Translations under genes and position numbers: made by a program | Assembly (NCBI RefSeq): GCF_902506295.1 | Contig: NZ_LR733312.1 | Coordinates: forward strand, 1,087,572-1,151,571 | Source of the DNA: Luteimonas sp. 9C | Lineage (GTDB): Bacteria > Pseudomonadota > Gammaproteobacteria > Xanthomonadales > Xanthomonadaceae | Direction: 5' to 3' | Length of the DNA: 64,000 nt | The notes under the pieces: model-generated | Database searches by the model: none | What the model was told of the DNA's origin: nothing | The model's input: only the letters and a program-made list of their open reading frames with translations | Shown: positions 40,110 to 49,652 of the stretch, in pieces | Layout: every line of letters begins with the position of its first letter | Position numbering within the stretch: the first letter of the stretch is position 1

Positions 40110-40901
40110 TCAGAACATCATCCGCAGCAGTTCGATCTCGCCGTCCTCAAGCCAGTCCCACAGCACGGCGATACCGAGCAGCATCGGCAGCAGCGTCGCG
40201 GCGCGCACGACGAGGATGGAATGCGCGACGTGGCGCGCGGAGCGTCCGAGCCAGCCGATGCGCTGCGCGAGACCCTGCAGGCGCCCGACGCGGCCCGCGT
40301 GCGCGGCCACCTCCGGCGCGCGCTGCATGACCCGCGCGAGCATGTCGGCGAGCGCATCGGTGCGGCCGTCGTAGTACTTCGCCATGCCGAACGCGAACAT
40401 CAGCCAGTCGCGTGCCTGCGCCTGCGGCAGCGACATCACTTCGAGCGGGTCTTCCTCGAAATCGATGAAGCCCACGCGACCGGCGTCGTCGAGTGTGATG
40501 TTGCGCGGCAGGGGCTGGCCGAAATAGGCGCCCCGCGCATGCGCATCGGCAATCGCATCGATCACCGGACCCGTCATCGCATCGATACGCGCGGGGTCGC
40601 CTTCGGCCGCGCGCAACCGCGCGGCGAAGGTGTCGCCGAGATTGCTCAACAGCAGCGTGGCGGCACCCTCGCCGAGCACGTGCGGCACGCGCACGCCCTG
40701 CGCGTCGAGTTCGGCAAGACGGCGTGCTTCGATCTGCCTGGCCACACCGCCACCGGGATGCGGCGGCGGACGCAGCGCATCGATCTCCAGCCCGCGCGCG
40801 ATCGCGTCGAGGATGCCGAGACCGAGCTTGCGGCGATCGCCCTCGGAGTAGGCCTTGAGCCAGGCATCGCGCCCGGCGACGACGATGGATTCGACGCCCA
40901 T
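40110..40901 (-). CDS. Protein-kinase-fold (InaA/BUD32-like) protein with C-terminal hydrophobic segment
   Basis: A 263-residue protein. Parts of a kinase fold can be seen: RQIEARRLAELDAQGVRVP, a hinge-like TLLLSNLGDTFA, a catalytic-loop equivalent FGQPLPRNITLDD and a DFG-like GFIDFEEDPLEVM. The Asp usually found two to five residues before the catalytic-loop Asn is missing, and a C-terminal hydrophobic stretch (about residues 225-250) could anchor it in the membrane. It sits between fabH and fabD, where the order plsX-fabH-fabD is common elsewhere. A GGAGG site precedes the ATG at 40901. Function is unknown. Confidence 0.65.
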   Translation of the reverse strand: MGVESIVVAGRDAWLKAYSEGDRRKLGLGILDAIARGLEIDALRPPPHPGGGVARQIEARRLAELDAQGVRVPHVLGEGAATLLLSNLGDTFAARLRAAEGDPARIDAMTGPVIDAIADAHARGAYFGQPLPRNITLDDAGRVGFIDFEEDPLEVMSLPQAQARDWLMFAFGMAKYYDGRTDALADMLARVMQRAPEVAAHAGRVGRLQGLAQRIGWLGRSARHVAHSILVVRAATLLPMLLGIAVLWDWLEDGEIELLRMMF

Positions 40902-40981
40902 GCGGGAGCCTCCGTGTCGTGCGGACGCGAGGTCCGCGAAAATGGAATCACCGCCAGGGCCCATTGGCCCCGGAACGGGAT

Positions 40982-41965
40982 TCAGTAGCGCAGCAGCGCC
41001 GAACCCCAGGTGAAGCCGCCACCGAAGGCTTCGAGCAGCAGCAACTGGCCGCGTTGCACGCGACCCGAACGCACGGCCTCGTCGAGCGCCAGCGGCACCG
41101 AACCGGACGAGGTGTTGCCGTGTTTGTCGACCGTCACCACGACGCGATCCATCGGCATGTCCAGGCGCTTGGCCGTGGCTTCGATGATGCGCAGGTTGGC
41201 CTGGTGCGGAATCAGCCAGTCGATGTCGTGACGATCAAGTCCGTTGGCCACGAGTGTTTCCTCGACCACCGAATCCAGCGCCTTGACCGCGTACTTGAAC
41301 ACGTCGCTGCCGGCCATCTGGATGCGCACGCCGGCATTGGGCTGGTCGTCGCGGAACCCGGCGGACACGCCGACCGGATTCCACAGCAGCTCCTTCTTCG
41401 CGCCATCGGCATGCAGGTGGGTGCTGAGGATGCCGGTGTCGGTATCGGCCTTGAGCACGACCGCGCCGGCGCCGTCGCCGAACAGCACGGCGGTGGTGCG
41501 TTCACGCCAGTCGACCATGCGGGTCAGCGTCTCGGCGCCGACCACCAGCGCCGTCTTCGCATCGCCCGACTTGATGAACTTGTCGGCGATCGACAGCGCG
41601 TAGAGAAAGCCCGAGCATGCGGCGTTGACGTCGAACGCACCGCAGCCGTTGGCGCCCAACCGGGCCTGCAGCAGGCAGGCGGTGGACGGAAAGATGATGT
41701 CCGGCGTCGTGGTGCCGAGGATGATCAGGTCGAGCTCGGACGCCGACACGCCGGCCGCTTCCATCGCACGCGTGGCAGCGTGGAAGGCCAGATCGCTGGT
41801 GGTCTCGCCCTCGGCGGCCACGTGGCGTTCGCGGATGCCCGTGCGGGTCGCGATCCACTCGTCGCTGGTATCGACGAACTTCGCGAGGTCGTCGTTCGTC
41901 AACACCTTCTCGGGCAGATAACTGCCGGTGCCGGCGATGCGGGAATAGATGCGTGTGCTGGTCAT
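40982..41965 (-). CDS. fabH: Beta-ketoacyl-ACP synthase III
   Basis: Starts fatty-acid synthesis by condensing acetyl-CoA (or another acyl-CoA) with malonyl-ACP. The 327-residue protein has the catalytic Cys in [12 protein letters not shown] (about residue 113), His in [11 protein letters not shown] and Asn in [14 protein letters not shown]. The start at 41965 ([12 protein letters not shown]) is chosen over a Met 15 codons earlier. It lies 138 bases past rpmF. Confidence 0.96.
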   Translation of the reverse strand: MTSTRIYSRIAGTGSYLPEKVLTNDDLAKFVDTSDEWIATRTGIRERHVAAEGETTSDLAFHAATRAMEAAGVSASELDLIILGTTTPDIIFPSTACLLQARLGANGCGAFDVNAACSGFLYALSIADKFIKSGDAKTALVVGAETLTRMVDWRERTTAVLFGDGAGAVVLKADTDTGILSTHLHADGAKKELLWNPVGVSAGFRDDQPNAGVRIQMAGSDVFKYAVKALDSVVEETLVANGLDRHDIDWLIPHQANLRIIEATAKRLDMPMDRVVVTVDKHGNTSSGSVPLALDEAVRSGRVQRGQLLLLEAFGGGFTWGSALLRY

Positions 41966-42072
41966 CTGCGGAACGGCCCTCGCGCCAGGCGCGTGATCGT
42001 GGAGCGGCATCCCTGCCGACGGCAGACGCAGCCGCCCGTCAGGGACGGTGGCTGCGCCCGGTGCATCGTGCG

Positions 42073-42092
42073 CCTGCCCACGGATGGGCAGG
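42073..42092. repeat. Hairpin between rpmF and fabH
   Basis: A perfect eight-base stem CCTGCCCA/TGGGCAGG with a four-base loop, 12 bases past the rpmF stop on the minus strand. There is no T run, so it is more likely an RNA-processing or stability element than a terminator. It could set the ratio of ribosomal protein to fab enzymes. Confidence 0.5.
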
Positions 42093-42103
42093 CAGCGAGG
42101 CGA

Positions 42104-42298
42104 TCAATCTTCCTCGACGACGCGCGTCTTCGGCTGGATCACCTGCTTGCCACGGTAGTAGCCGTCGGCGGTGATGTGATGACGGATATGGGTCTCACCC
42201 GTCGTCTGGTCGGTCGACAGCAGCTTTGCGCTGAGCTTGTCGTGCGCGCGACGCATGCCACGACGGGACGGGGTGACGCGGGATTTCTGGACAGCCAT
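42104..42298 (-). CDS. rpmF: Large-subunit ribosomal protein bL32
   Basis: A 64-residue basic protein with the bL32 start [20 protein letters not shown] and the internal [19 protein letters not shown]. It lies 20 bases after yceD, as in most proteobacteria, and upstream of fabH. Confidence 0.97.
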   Translation of the reverse strand: MAVQKSRVTPSRRGMRRAHDKLSAKLLSTDQTTGETHIRHHITADGYYRGKQVIQPKTRVVEED

Positions 42299-42318
42299 GG
42301 GAATTGCTCCAACAGGTT

Positions 42319-42837
42319 CTAGTTGTTTCGATCTTTCTTCAAACCCGCCAACGCCGAAAACGGGTTGACGCGTGTCTCTTCTTCGCTCGACACCGGCCAG
42401 TCGCGTTCGATCGCTTCGGAGCCGGGTGCGACCGGAATCGCGGGTATTGCCAGAATCAGTTCGTCCTCGACCAGCGCAAGCGGCGACAGCGACCCGTCGC
42501 CTTCGAGCAGCAGCGCCTCGTAATCGGGCAGCAGCCCGACCTCCTCCGCTTCGTCGCGGATCAGACCCAACCGCTGCTCCAGTTCGAGCGGCCACACGAA
42601 ACGCTTGAGCGTCCGCTGGCACACCAGCGGCAACCCGGCCTCGATGCGCAGCAGCGCGAACGGCTGCTGCAGCGCGTCGCGACCGAACTCGATCGAGCAG
42701 ACCACGTCATCGCCCTCGGCATCCGCCAGAAGATCCCGCAGGCGCGTCAACGACGCCAACGGCAGGCGCGCGTCGAGGCGCATATTGCCTGCGACCATGC
42801 GCCAAGCATCCACCAACTCGGGCATTTGCGCGAACAT
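42319..42837 (-). CDS. yceD: YceD-family (DUF177) protein, large ribosomal RNA accumulation protein
   Basis: A 172-residue acidic protein of the YceD family, which is linked to 23S rRNA accumulation in E. coli and plants. Conserved parts are [15 protein letters not shown] with the family Cys, and [13 protein letters not shown]. The C-terminal [14 protein letters not shown] is the usual end. It sits directly before rpmF. The N-terminal [14 protein letters not shown] fits the family start. Confidence 0.9.
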   Translation of the reverse strand: MFAQMPELVDAWRMVAGNMRLDARLPLASLTRLRDLLADAEGDDVVCSIEFGRDALQQPFALLRIEAGLPLVCQRTLKRFVWPLELEQRLGLIRDEAEEVGLLPDYEALLLEGDGSLSPLALVEDELILAIPAIPVAPGSEAIERDWPVSSEEETRVNPFSALAGLKKDRNN

Positions 42838-42971
42838 AGCCGCCGAATGTTAAAGAGGCGGCCCCGACCTGTCAAACCGCCTGTTGCGGCGCTAGGACCG
42901 CGGCGCCGACGGATTTGCAGACACCGCGGACCGCCGGGCAGACTGGCCCGCCGCGCCTCCGGACCTTCTGC

Positions 42972-43325
42972 GTGCAGCCGATTCCGAGCCTGCTGCTGGC
43001 CACCCTGCTTGCAGCGATCATTGTACTGGCGTGGCGACGCCGCGTGAGACGGCGACACCGCGCCTACGCGCGCGTCCTCGATGCGGCGGACACCTTCGAG
43101 GCGCGGCTGCGGGTCGCGCGGACCCAGATCGGCCAGACGGGCGGCGATCCGGTGCGGGATGCGCTGCAGGAAATGCTGCGGCAGCGACTGTGGCTCCAGC
43201 AGCATGGCCTGTCGGCGGATGTCGCCGCGCTGGATGCGATGTGCGCATCGATCGAGCAGGCGCAGGCCCGCATCGACCGGCAGCTCGCCCAGTTGGCCCT
43301 CGTCCGCGCGGGAGGCGGTGCATGA
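42972..43325 (+). CDS. Small membrane-anchored coiled-coil protein, unknown
   Basis: About 117 residues: a hydrophobic N-terminal segment (LLLATLLAAIIVLAW), then a very basic RRRVRRRHRAYARV and a helical region rich in Arg, Gln and Leu. GTG at 42972 places the membrane segment near the start; TTG at 42915 would add 19 residues. Its stop overlaps the maf ATG by four bases, which supports it being translated. I do not recognise a family. Confidence 0.5.
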   Translation: MQPIPSLLLATLLAAIIVLAWRRRVRRRHRAYARVLDAADTFEARLRVARTQIGQTGGDPVRDALQEMLRQRLWLQQHGLSADVAALDAMCASIEQAQARIDRQLAQLALVRAGGGA

Positions 43326-43900
43326 ACCCGCCGCTGGTCCTCGGTTCCACGTCCACCTATCGTCGCCAGCTGCTGGAACGCCTAGGTCTACCGTTCACCT
43401 GCGCCCGTCCGGAGGTCGACGAGACCCCCGCGGATGGGGAAGACCCGGCCGCGCTCGCGATCCGCCTGGCACAGGCCAAGGCCGAGACCGTCGCCGCGGG
43501 AACTCTGGACGCCTGGGTCATCGGCTCCGACCAGGTCGCCGCACTCCACGGCCGCCCCCTGGGCAAGCCCGGCGGCCGCGCGGCGGCGATCGCGCAGTTG
43601 ACGGCGATGTCGGGCCGCAGCGTGACGTTCCACACCGCGCTGGCGCTCGCACGCGCGGGACAGCCCACGCTCCAAGCCTGCGATCGCACCGAGGTCGTGT
43701 TCCGCACGCTGCAGGCGGACGAGATCGCGCGGTATGTGGATGCCGAGCAACCGTTCGACTGCGCCGGCAGCTTCAAATGCGAGGGTCTCGGCATCGTGCT
43801 GTTCGATGCGATCCGCAGCGACGATCCGACGGCGCTGATCGGCCTGCCTCTGATCGCGACCGCGCGCCTGCTGCGCGCAGCGGGCTACGCCCTGCCCTGA
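43322..43900 (+). CDS. maf: Maf-family nucleotide pyrophosphatase (YceF-like)
   Basis: A 192-residue house-cleaning pyrophosphatase. LVLGSTSTYRRQLLERLGLPF, the catalytic VIGSDQVAAL, LGKPGGRAAAIAQLTAMSG and GSFKCEGLGIVLF are family segments. The YceF branch, which prefers 7-methyl-GTP and often lies by yceD-rpmF as here, is the likely type. The coupled start at 43322 is clear. Confidence 0.9.
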   Translation: MNPPLVLGSTSTYRRQLLERLGLPFTCARPEVDETPADGEDPAALAIRLAQAKAETVAAGTLDAWVIGSDQVAALHGRPLGKPGGRAAAIAQLTAMSGRSVTFHTALALARAGQPTLQACDRTEVVFRTLQADEIARYVDAEQPFDCAGSFKCEGLGIVLFDAIRSDDPTALIGLPLIATARLLRAAGYALP

Positions 43901-43909
43901 CGGCGCGAC

Positions 43910-45766
43910 TCAGCGCGCCGGCACGACGTCGATCGGGTGTTCGGCCCAGCGTTCGACCGAGCCGTCGCGTCCTGTGATCTCCAGCCCGAGCCAGTGCCGA
44001 CCGGGCGTGAGCGTCGCGGGATCGACAGTGGCGCTGAACCCAATGTTCTCTCCCGCGGGATCGCGCGAATCGCCACGCAGGAAGCGCTCGACGATCCACG
44101 CATTCGGTGCACCGTACTGCGCCTCGGCCACCGGCCTGCCATCGAGCGTGATCGCAACCGAGGCGACCCCACTGCCGTTCTTGACCACCCAGCCGCGCAC
44201 CTCGAAGGGTGCGTCGACCCGCGCCCCCGCCACCGGCGCATCGACATAGGCGAGCGCGGGCGTGACGCAATCGCCCTTGTCTGGGGTCGCATCCGCATCG
44301 AACCGCGACAGGATGAACCGCTGCGCGCCGCGATCGGCGTTGACCACGCGCGAGACGGGCAATCCGCCCATGCGCGCGCAGATGGTCTGGTAACGCTGCA
44401 GCAGCGCACTGAACTTCACGTCGTTGGCGCCGGTCACCAGCAGCACCGGACGTCCGGCCAGTTCGGCGCGCGCGTCGAGCTGCAGATTCCACAGCTGCAG
44501 CTGCGGCGCGCGGCCGTGATGGCGGTTGAGCGGATGGTCGAGCACGCGGATGCGTGGATCGCCGAGCGCGAATCCGAGCTCGGCACCGATCTTGAAATTG
44601 TCGGCAACGAGCACGGTATCGGCGGGCATGACGGCCAGCTCCTCGCGCACCGCATCGGCCAGGGTGTCCCAGCCGGCGAAGTTCGACGGGTACCACTTGA
44701 GGCCGGCACTGCGCTCGCGTACCTCGGGGACCGAGACCGCGGCGTAGTAGCCCACCACGCCCACGAAGCCGAGCGCCATCGTCGCCCAGGTCGCGATGCG
44801 CAGCCAGCGCGGCCAGGTCATCAGTACGAATCCGATGAGCGGCAACAGGGCGAGATAGCCCGGCAGTGGCCAGTGGAAGCTCGCACGCTCGGTGTCGGCG
44901 ACGAAACCGAGCGCGAAGAAGCCGAGCACCATCAGGCCACCGGAAATCGCGAGGAAGCGCGCCGCATCGTCGGATGCCCGGCGCAGACGCCATGCCGCGA
45001 TCAACAGTGCGGCGAACAGCAGCGGCGTCACCATCACCGCCTGGATCACGATGAACTGCCAGCCGTCGGCATGCAGTGCCCACGGGTGCCGGTCGACCAT
45101 CTGGAAGCGCAGACCCGCCTCGGCGTTGTCGATGTTCCAGACCAGCAGCGGAATCCAGGCGGCGGCGCCGGTGGCGATGGCGATCCACACGCGCGGGTCG
45201 CGCAAGGCGTCACGCCCCTTCGCGATCGCCAGCAACGCCACGATGCCGACGCCGATCACCGCGATGAAGCGGTAGTGGCTGAGCGCGCCGAGCGACAGGC
45301 CAAGTGCGAGTAGCAGCGCGCCGCCGTGGGTCACCCCGCGCAGCAGACGCACGCCCGCATCCAGACACAGGACAGTCGCCAGCGCCAGCATCGCGTCGGG
45401 CAGGGCCATCACGCCGAGCGAGCCGAGCAGCGGCAGCAACAGCGCCGCGCACCCCGAGAGCCACGCGGCCTGCGGATCGAACTCGCGCGCGGTCAGCCGC
45501 ACCACCAGCCACGGCACCAGTGCCGAGATCGCGATGAAGGGCAGCCGCACGGCGAGCAAGCCGTCGCCGAAGACCTCCGTCCCCAGCCGGATCAGCCACG
45601 CGGTGAGTCCCGGCAGGTCCGAATAGGCGAACGCGGGATGCTGGCCTTCCAGCCAGTAGAACGCCTCGTCGACGAACAGCGGCAGCCGCGCGGCAATGGC
45701 CAGTTTCAGCAGCACGATCGTCGTCCACAGCACGACGAACACCGTGCGAATTTCCATCCGCCGCAT
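43910..45766 (-). CDS. ArnT/PMT-like GT39/GT83 membrane glycosyltransferase
   Basis: A polytopic enzyme of 618 residues. The N-terminal helix is followed by the hallmark LPLFVDEAFYWLEGQ with the catalytic Asp-Glu, then about ten membrane helices to residue about 355. The periplasmic C-terminal part (about 370-618) includes WYPSNFAGWDTL and a beta-rich tail ending HPIDVVPAR. Relatives transfer sugars from polyprenyl phosphate to lipid A, glycans or proteins. Donor and acceptor are unknown here. It is divergent from moxR with 48 bases between. Confidence 0.82.
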   Translation of the reverse strand: MRRMEIRTVFVVLWTTIVLLKLAIAARLPLFVDEAFYWLEGQHPAFAYSDLPGLTAWLIRLGTEVFGDGLLAVRLPFIAISALVPWLVVRLTAREFDPQAAWLSGCAALLLPLLGSLGVMALPDAMLALATVLCLDAGVRLLRGVTHGGALLLALGLSLGALSHYRFIAVIGVGIVALLAIAKGRDALRDPRVWIAIATGAAAWIPLLVWNIDNAEAGLRFQMVDRHPWALHADGWQFIVIQAVMVTPLLFAALLIAAWRLRRASDDAARFLAISGGLMVLGFFALGFVADTERASFHWPLPGYLALLPLIGFVLMTWPRWLRIATWATMALGFVGVVGYYAAVSVPEVRERSAGLKWYPSNFAGWDTLADAVREELAVMPADTVLVADNFKIGAELGFALGDPRIRVLDHPLNRHHGRAPQLQLWNLQLDARAELAGRPVLLVTGANDVKFSALLQRYQTICARMGGLPVSRVVNADRGAQRFILSRFDADATPDKGDCVTPALAYVDAPVAGARVDAPFEVRGWVVKNGSGVASVAITLDGRPVAEAQYGAPNAWIVERFLRGDSRDPAGENIGFSATVDPATLTPGRHWLGLEITGRDGSVERWAEHPIDVVPAR

Positions 45767-45814
45767 TGAACTCGACCTCGCTACACTCGGGGGGACCGCC
45801 GAAGGAACATCTAC

Positions 45815-46762
45815 ATGCCCGACCCGACGACGCCCGCCATGCTAACCGACACCCAGCGTGAAGCCCTGTCGTCATCGCTGGCCCAGGTGAACCGGCTGGT
45901 GCTCGGCAAGGAGACTGCAGTGACGATGAGCTTCGTCGCCCTGCTCGCCGACGGCCACATCCTGATCGAGGATCTGCCCGGTCTGGGCAAGACCACGCTG
46001 GCGCACGCGATCGCAGCGACGGTGGGCCTGGACTTCCAGCGCGTGCAGTTCACTTCGGACCTGCTGCCGTCGGACGTGGTGGGCGTCTCGGTCTACGAGG
46101 GCAGCGCGCGGCGCTTCGAATTCCACGGCGGCCCGGTGTTCACCAATGTGCTGCTGGCCGACGAGATCAACCGCGCGCCGCCGCGCACGCAGAGCGCGCT
46201 GCTCGAAGCGATGGCAGAGCAGCAGGTCACCGTCGACGGCACCACGCACCGGCTTCCAGATCCTTTCTTCGTCATCGCCACGCAGAACCCCGTGGACCTG
46301 TCAGGTACGTACCCCCTGCCCGATTCGCAACTCGACCGTTTCCTGCTGCGGCTCACGCTCGGATATCCCGACCGCGCTGCCGAGCGCGCGCTGCTGTCGG
46401 GCAGCGACCGGCGCACGCTGATCGCCGAGACCGTGCCGCGACTCGGCGCGGATGATCTGCTTGCGCTGCGCGAGGCCGTCGCGGCGATCCATGCCAGTCC
46501 CGCATTGATCGATTACGTGCAGGCCTTGATGGCGCGCAGCCGTCAGCACCCCGGCGTGCGCGTCGGCTTGTCGCCGCGTGCCGGACTCGCCCTGCTGCGC
46601 GCCGCACGCGCGTTCGCCCTGCTGCAGGGGCGTGACCATGCCCTGCCCGACGATGTGCAGACCCTGTTTCCGCTGATCGCCAGCCACCGCCTGGTCGCCG
46701 AGGCCGATACCGCGACCGACGGACTCGCCGCGTCGATCCTGCAGGCCGTGCCGGTCGACTGA
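45815..46762 (+). CDS. MoxR-family AAA+ ATPase
   Basis: A 315-residue chaperone-like ATPase. Walker A is EDLPGLGKTTLAHA, the second motif QFTSDLLPSDVVG, Walker B NVLLADEINRAPPRTQSALLEAM, split here as LLADEINR and QSALLEAM, and sensor I VIATQNPVD. MoxR proteins act with DUF58/VWA partners to mature or regulate protein complexes, and the DUF58 gene follows with a one-base overlap. AAGGAA precedes the ATG. Confidence 0.93.
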   Translation: MPDPTTPAMLTDTQREALSSSLAQVNRLVLGKETAVTMSFVALLADGHILIEDLPGLGKTTLAHAIAATVGLDFQRVQFTSDLLPSDVVGVSVYEGSARRFEFHGGPVFTNVLLADEINRAPPRTQSALLEAMAEQQVTVDGTTHRLPDPFFVIATQNPVDLSGTYPLPDSQLDRFLLRLTLGYPDRAAERALLSGSDRRTLIAETVPRLGADDLLALREAVAAIHASPALIDYVQALMARSRQHPGVRVGLSPRAGLALLRAARAFALLQGRDHALPDDVQTLFPLIASHRLVAEADTATDGLAASILQAVPVD

Positions 46763-47715
46763 TGCCCGCGTTCGCCGGCCTGCGCCGTCGCGTCGAAAGC
46801 TGGGCGCGCCCGCGGCGTCCGGAGGCGCTGCCCACGTGCCTGGACAGTCGGCGCATCTACATCCTGCCCACCGGGTTCGGCGCGTTCGTCACCGCGCTGC
46901 TGGCGACGATGGCGATCGGCGCGCTCAACTACAACAACAATCCGGCGTTGCTGCTGTGCCTGCTGCTGGTCGGCGCGGCATTGGCGAGCCTGCTGTGGAC
47001 GCAACTGCAGCTCGGCGGACTGGAAATCCGCGCGGTGCACGGTGAACCGGTCGCCGCCGGCCTGCCGATGCCGCTGCACGTGCACGTCGAAGCGGCCCCG
47101 GGACGCGAGCGCCGGGGACTGCGCGTGGCCATCGGTGACAGCGCGGCGCTGCTGTCGCTCGACGACGCGGGTGGCGAGTCGACGGTGATGCTGCCGACGT
47201 CGCGGCGGGGATGGCTGACGCTGCCGCGCCTGCGCATCGACACCACCCGCCCGCTCGGGCTGGCGCGTGCGTGGGTCTGGGTCTGGCCGACGACGCGCTG
47301 CCTCGTGTATCCGGCGCCCGAAGCGTCCGGACCACCGCTGCCCGATGGTGGCGGCGACCAAGCGCAGGCGCGGCTCCATCCCGCCGGCGAGGAGCTGCAC
47401 CATCTGCGCGACTGGCGCTCGGGCGATGCGCCGCGGACGATCGCCTGGAAGGCGTCGGCGCGTCGCGACGCGCTGATCGTGCGCGAGTTCGAACGCCCGC
47501 AGGGCGATGACCTGACGCTGGACTGGCAGCGCCTCGGCGCGCTCGATGCCGAGTCGAAGATCCGCCGGCTTGCGCGCTGGGTCGACGAGGCCGAGCGCGA
47601 GTCCGTGCGCTATCGCCTGCTGCTTCCGGGGGCCCCGGTGATCGGTCCGGATCGCGGCGCCGCGCATCGACACGCTTGCCTGCGCGCACTTGCGCTGCTG
47701 CCCGACGCCGGCTGA
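46762..47715 (+). CDS. DUF58-domain membrane protein
   Basis: A 317-residue protein with two hydrophobic segments near residues 35-75 and a DUF58 domain from about 185. The core EELHHLRDWRSGDAPRTIAW and KASARRDALIVREFE is visible. It is the usual partner of MoxR and transglutaminase genes. It overlaps the next gene by one base (TGATG). The exact role is not known. Confidence 0.9.
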   Translation: MPAFAGLRRRVESWARPRRPEALPTCLDSRRIYILPTGFGAFVTALLATMAIGALNYNNNPALLLCLLLVGAALASLLWTQLQLGGLEIRAVHGEPVAAGLPMPLHVHVEAAPGRERRGLRVAIGDSAALLSLDDAGGESTVMLPTSRRGWLTLPRLRIDTTRPLGLARAWVWVWPTTRCLVYPAPEASGPPLPDGGGDQAQARLHPAGEELHHLRDWRSGDAPRTIAWKASARRDALIVREFERPQGDDLTLDWQRLGALDAESKIRRLARWVDEAERESVRYRLLLPGAPVIGPDRGAAHRHACLRALALLPDAG

Positions 47716-49652
47716 TGGCACGCACGTCGCCCGCGCTCGACACCGCCGGCCGTCGCTGGTCGCTGATCGCGGCCGCCGTCTGCCTGCTGCCGCTGTTGTT
47801 GCAGCTGCCGATGCCGCAACCGGTGGTCATCGCGGCCGCCGGTGTGCTCGCGGCCGGCATGGCGTCGCGCCGAACGGCGCCGGGCTGGCTGCGCGCGATC
47901 CTCGCGCTCGCCGTGTTCGGGCTCGTGCTCGCGCAGGGCGGCATGCAGTTCGGCAGGGACACCGGATGCGCGCTGCTCGCCGGGATGCTCGCGATCAAGC
48001 CGTCCGAGCTGCGCACCCTGCGCGATGCACGCAGTCTGCTGGGCTTCGCCCTGTTCGCGCCGTTCGCGACCTTCCTGCTCGACCAGGGGCCGCTGTCGCT
48101 CGCGCTCGGCCTGGCCGGCGCGGTGCTCGTGCTCGCGGCGCTCGCCCGACTGTCGGAACAGGAATCGGGGTTGCCCGCGGCAGACGTGCGCCACGCCACG
48201 CGCATCGGCATCGTCGGGCGGCTGATCGCGATCGGCCTGCCGCTCGCGCTGGCCGCGTTCTGGCTGTTCCCGCGCCTGGCGAGTCCGCTGTGGGGCATTC
48301 CGGACCTGTCGACCGCGCGCCCCGGCCTGTCGGACGAAATGTCGCCGGGCGACTGGATCGACCTCATCGCCGACGACACGCCGGCCATGCGCGTGACCTT
48401 CCGCGGCGCCGAGCCCTCGACGCGTGAGATGTACTGGCGCGGGCCGACGCTCACGCAATACGACGGCCGCACCTGGACGGCGTCGCCCTGGCTGCGCAGC
48501 CTGCCGCCGGCGACGGTCGAGCACGGCACGCCGACCTGGGCATACGAGATCGCGCTGGAGCCGACCGAGCGCAACCTGCTCGTCGCACTGGAGATGCCGC
48601 TCGAATTTCCCGACGGCATGCGCGCGGCGCACGAGTACACACTGACCAGCGCACGGCGGCTCGACCGGGTGACGCGCTGGCAGCTGCGTTCTGCGCCTCC
48701 GACGCGCTTCGAAGCCGACCTGCCGGATCCACTGCGCCGGCTCGCGCTGCAGCTGCCGGCGGGCTTCAACCCGCGGACGCGCGCACTGGCCCGACAGTGG
48801 CGCGCCGAAACAGCAGACGACGGCGCCCTCGTCGAACGCGCGCTCGCCTGGATCCGCAGCGATTTCGCCTACACCCTGACCACGCCGCTGCCGGGCCGGC
48901 ACGCGGTCGACGAGTTCCTGTTCGACTCCCGCGCCGGCTTCTGCGAGCACTTCAGCTCCGCATTCGCGGTGCTGATGCGCGAGGCCGGCATTCCGACGCG
49001 CGTCGTCACCGGCTACACCGGCGGCACGCGCAACCGCTACGGCAACTACTGGATCGTCCGCCGCATGGACGCGCACGCCTGGAACGAGGTGTGGCTCGAG
49101 GGACGTGGCTGGGTGCGCATCGATCCGACCGCCGCCGTCGCACCCGAACGCATCTACGACACGCTCGAGGACCGGCTTGGCGCGGACGGTGGCGAGGCCC
49201 TGTTGCCGATGGCCGACCTGGGCGACTGGGCGCGCCGCGCGTGGAACGACTTCGTGCTCGGGTTCGATGCCGCGCGCCAGCAGCGCATGCTCCAGCGGGT
49301 CGGCTTCGAGAACATCGACACAGGGGGCCTCGCCGCCCTGTTCTCGCTGTGCGCGGCGCTCGCGCTGGGCTGGATGCTGTGGCTGGTCGCACGCACCGAG
49401 CGCGAACGCGATCCGCTGCTGCGCGCCTGGCATCGACTGGGCCGCCGCTATGCACGGCTCGAACTGGCCCGCGAACGGCACGAGCCTGCGATCGCCTGGG
49501 CGCAGCGCGTCAGGGCCGCGCGTCCGCACGACGCTGCGCTCGTCGCCCTCACCCGTCGTTTCGTCGCAGCCCGCTACGCTTCATCGGCGTCCGACGCGAC
49601 GCTGGTGCGGGCACTGCGCGCGCACCGTCCAGCCCGGGAGACCCCTCGATGA
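47715..49652 (+). CDS. TgpA-like membrane transglutaminase (DUF3488 / transglutaminase core / DUF4129)
   Basis: A 645-residue protein. Six or so N-terminal membrane helices (about 15-190) precede a periplasmic transglutaminase-like domain with the catalytic triad in RAGFCEHFSSAFAVL (Cys near residue 410), RRMDAHAWNEVW and VRIDPTAA. One more helix (about 540-560) and a cytosolic DUF4129-like tail follow. The homologue TgpA is essential in Pseudomonas aeruginosa. The start is the coupled ATG at 47715; the frame extends 13 codons upstream. Confidence 0.9.
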   Translation: MARTSPALDTAGRRWSLIAAAVCLLPLLLQLPMPQPVVIAAAGVLAAGMASRRTAPGWLRAILALAVFGLVLAQGGMQFGRDTGCALLAGMLAIKPSELRTLRDARSLLGFALFAPFATFLLDQGPLSLALGLAGAVLVLAALARLSEQESGLPAADVRHATRIGIVGRLIAIGLPLALAAFWLFPRLASPLWGIPDLSTARPGLSDEMSPGDWIDLIADDTPAMRVTFRGAEPSTREMYWRGPTLTQYDGRTWTASPWLRSLPPATVEHGTPTWAYEIALEPTERNLLVALEMPLEFPDGMRAAHEYTLTSARRLDRVTRWQLRSAPPTRFEADLPDPLRRLALQLPAGFNPRTRALARQWRAETADDGALVERALAWIRSDFAYTLTTPLPGRHAVDEFLFDSRAGFCEHFSSAFAVLMREAGIPTRVVTGYTGGTRNRYGNYWIVRRMDAHAWNEVWLEGRGWVRIDPTAAVAPERIYDTLEDRLGADGGEALLPMADLGDWARRAWNDFVLGFDAARQQRMLQRVGFENIDTGGLAALFSLCAALALGWMLWLVARTERERDPLLRAWHRLGRRYARLELARERHEPAIAWAQRVRAARPHDAALVALTRRFVAARYASSASDATLVRALRAHRPARETPR

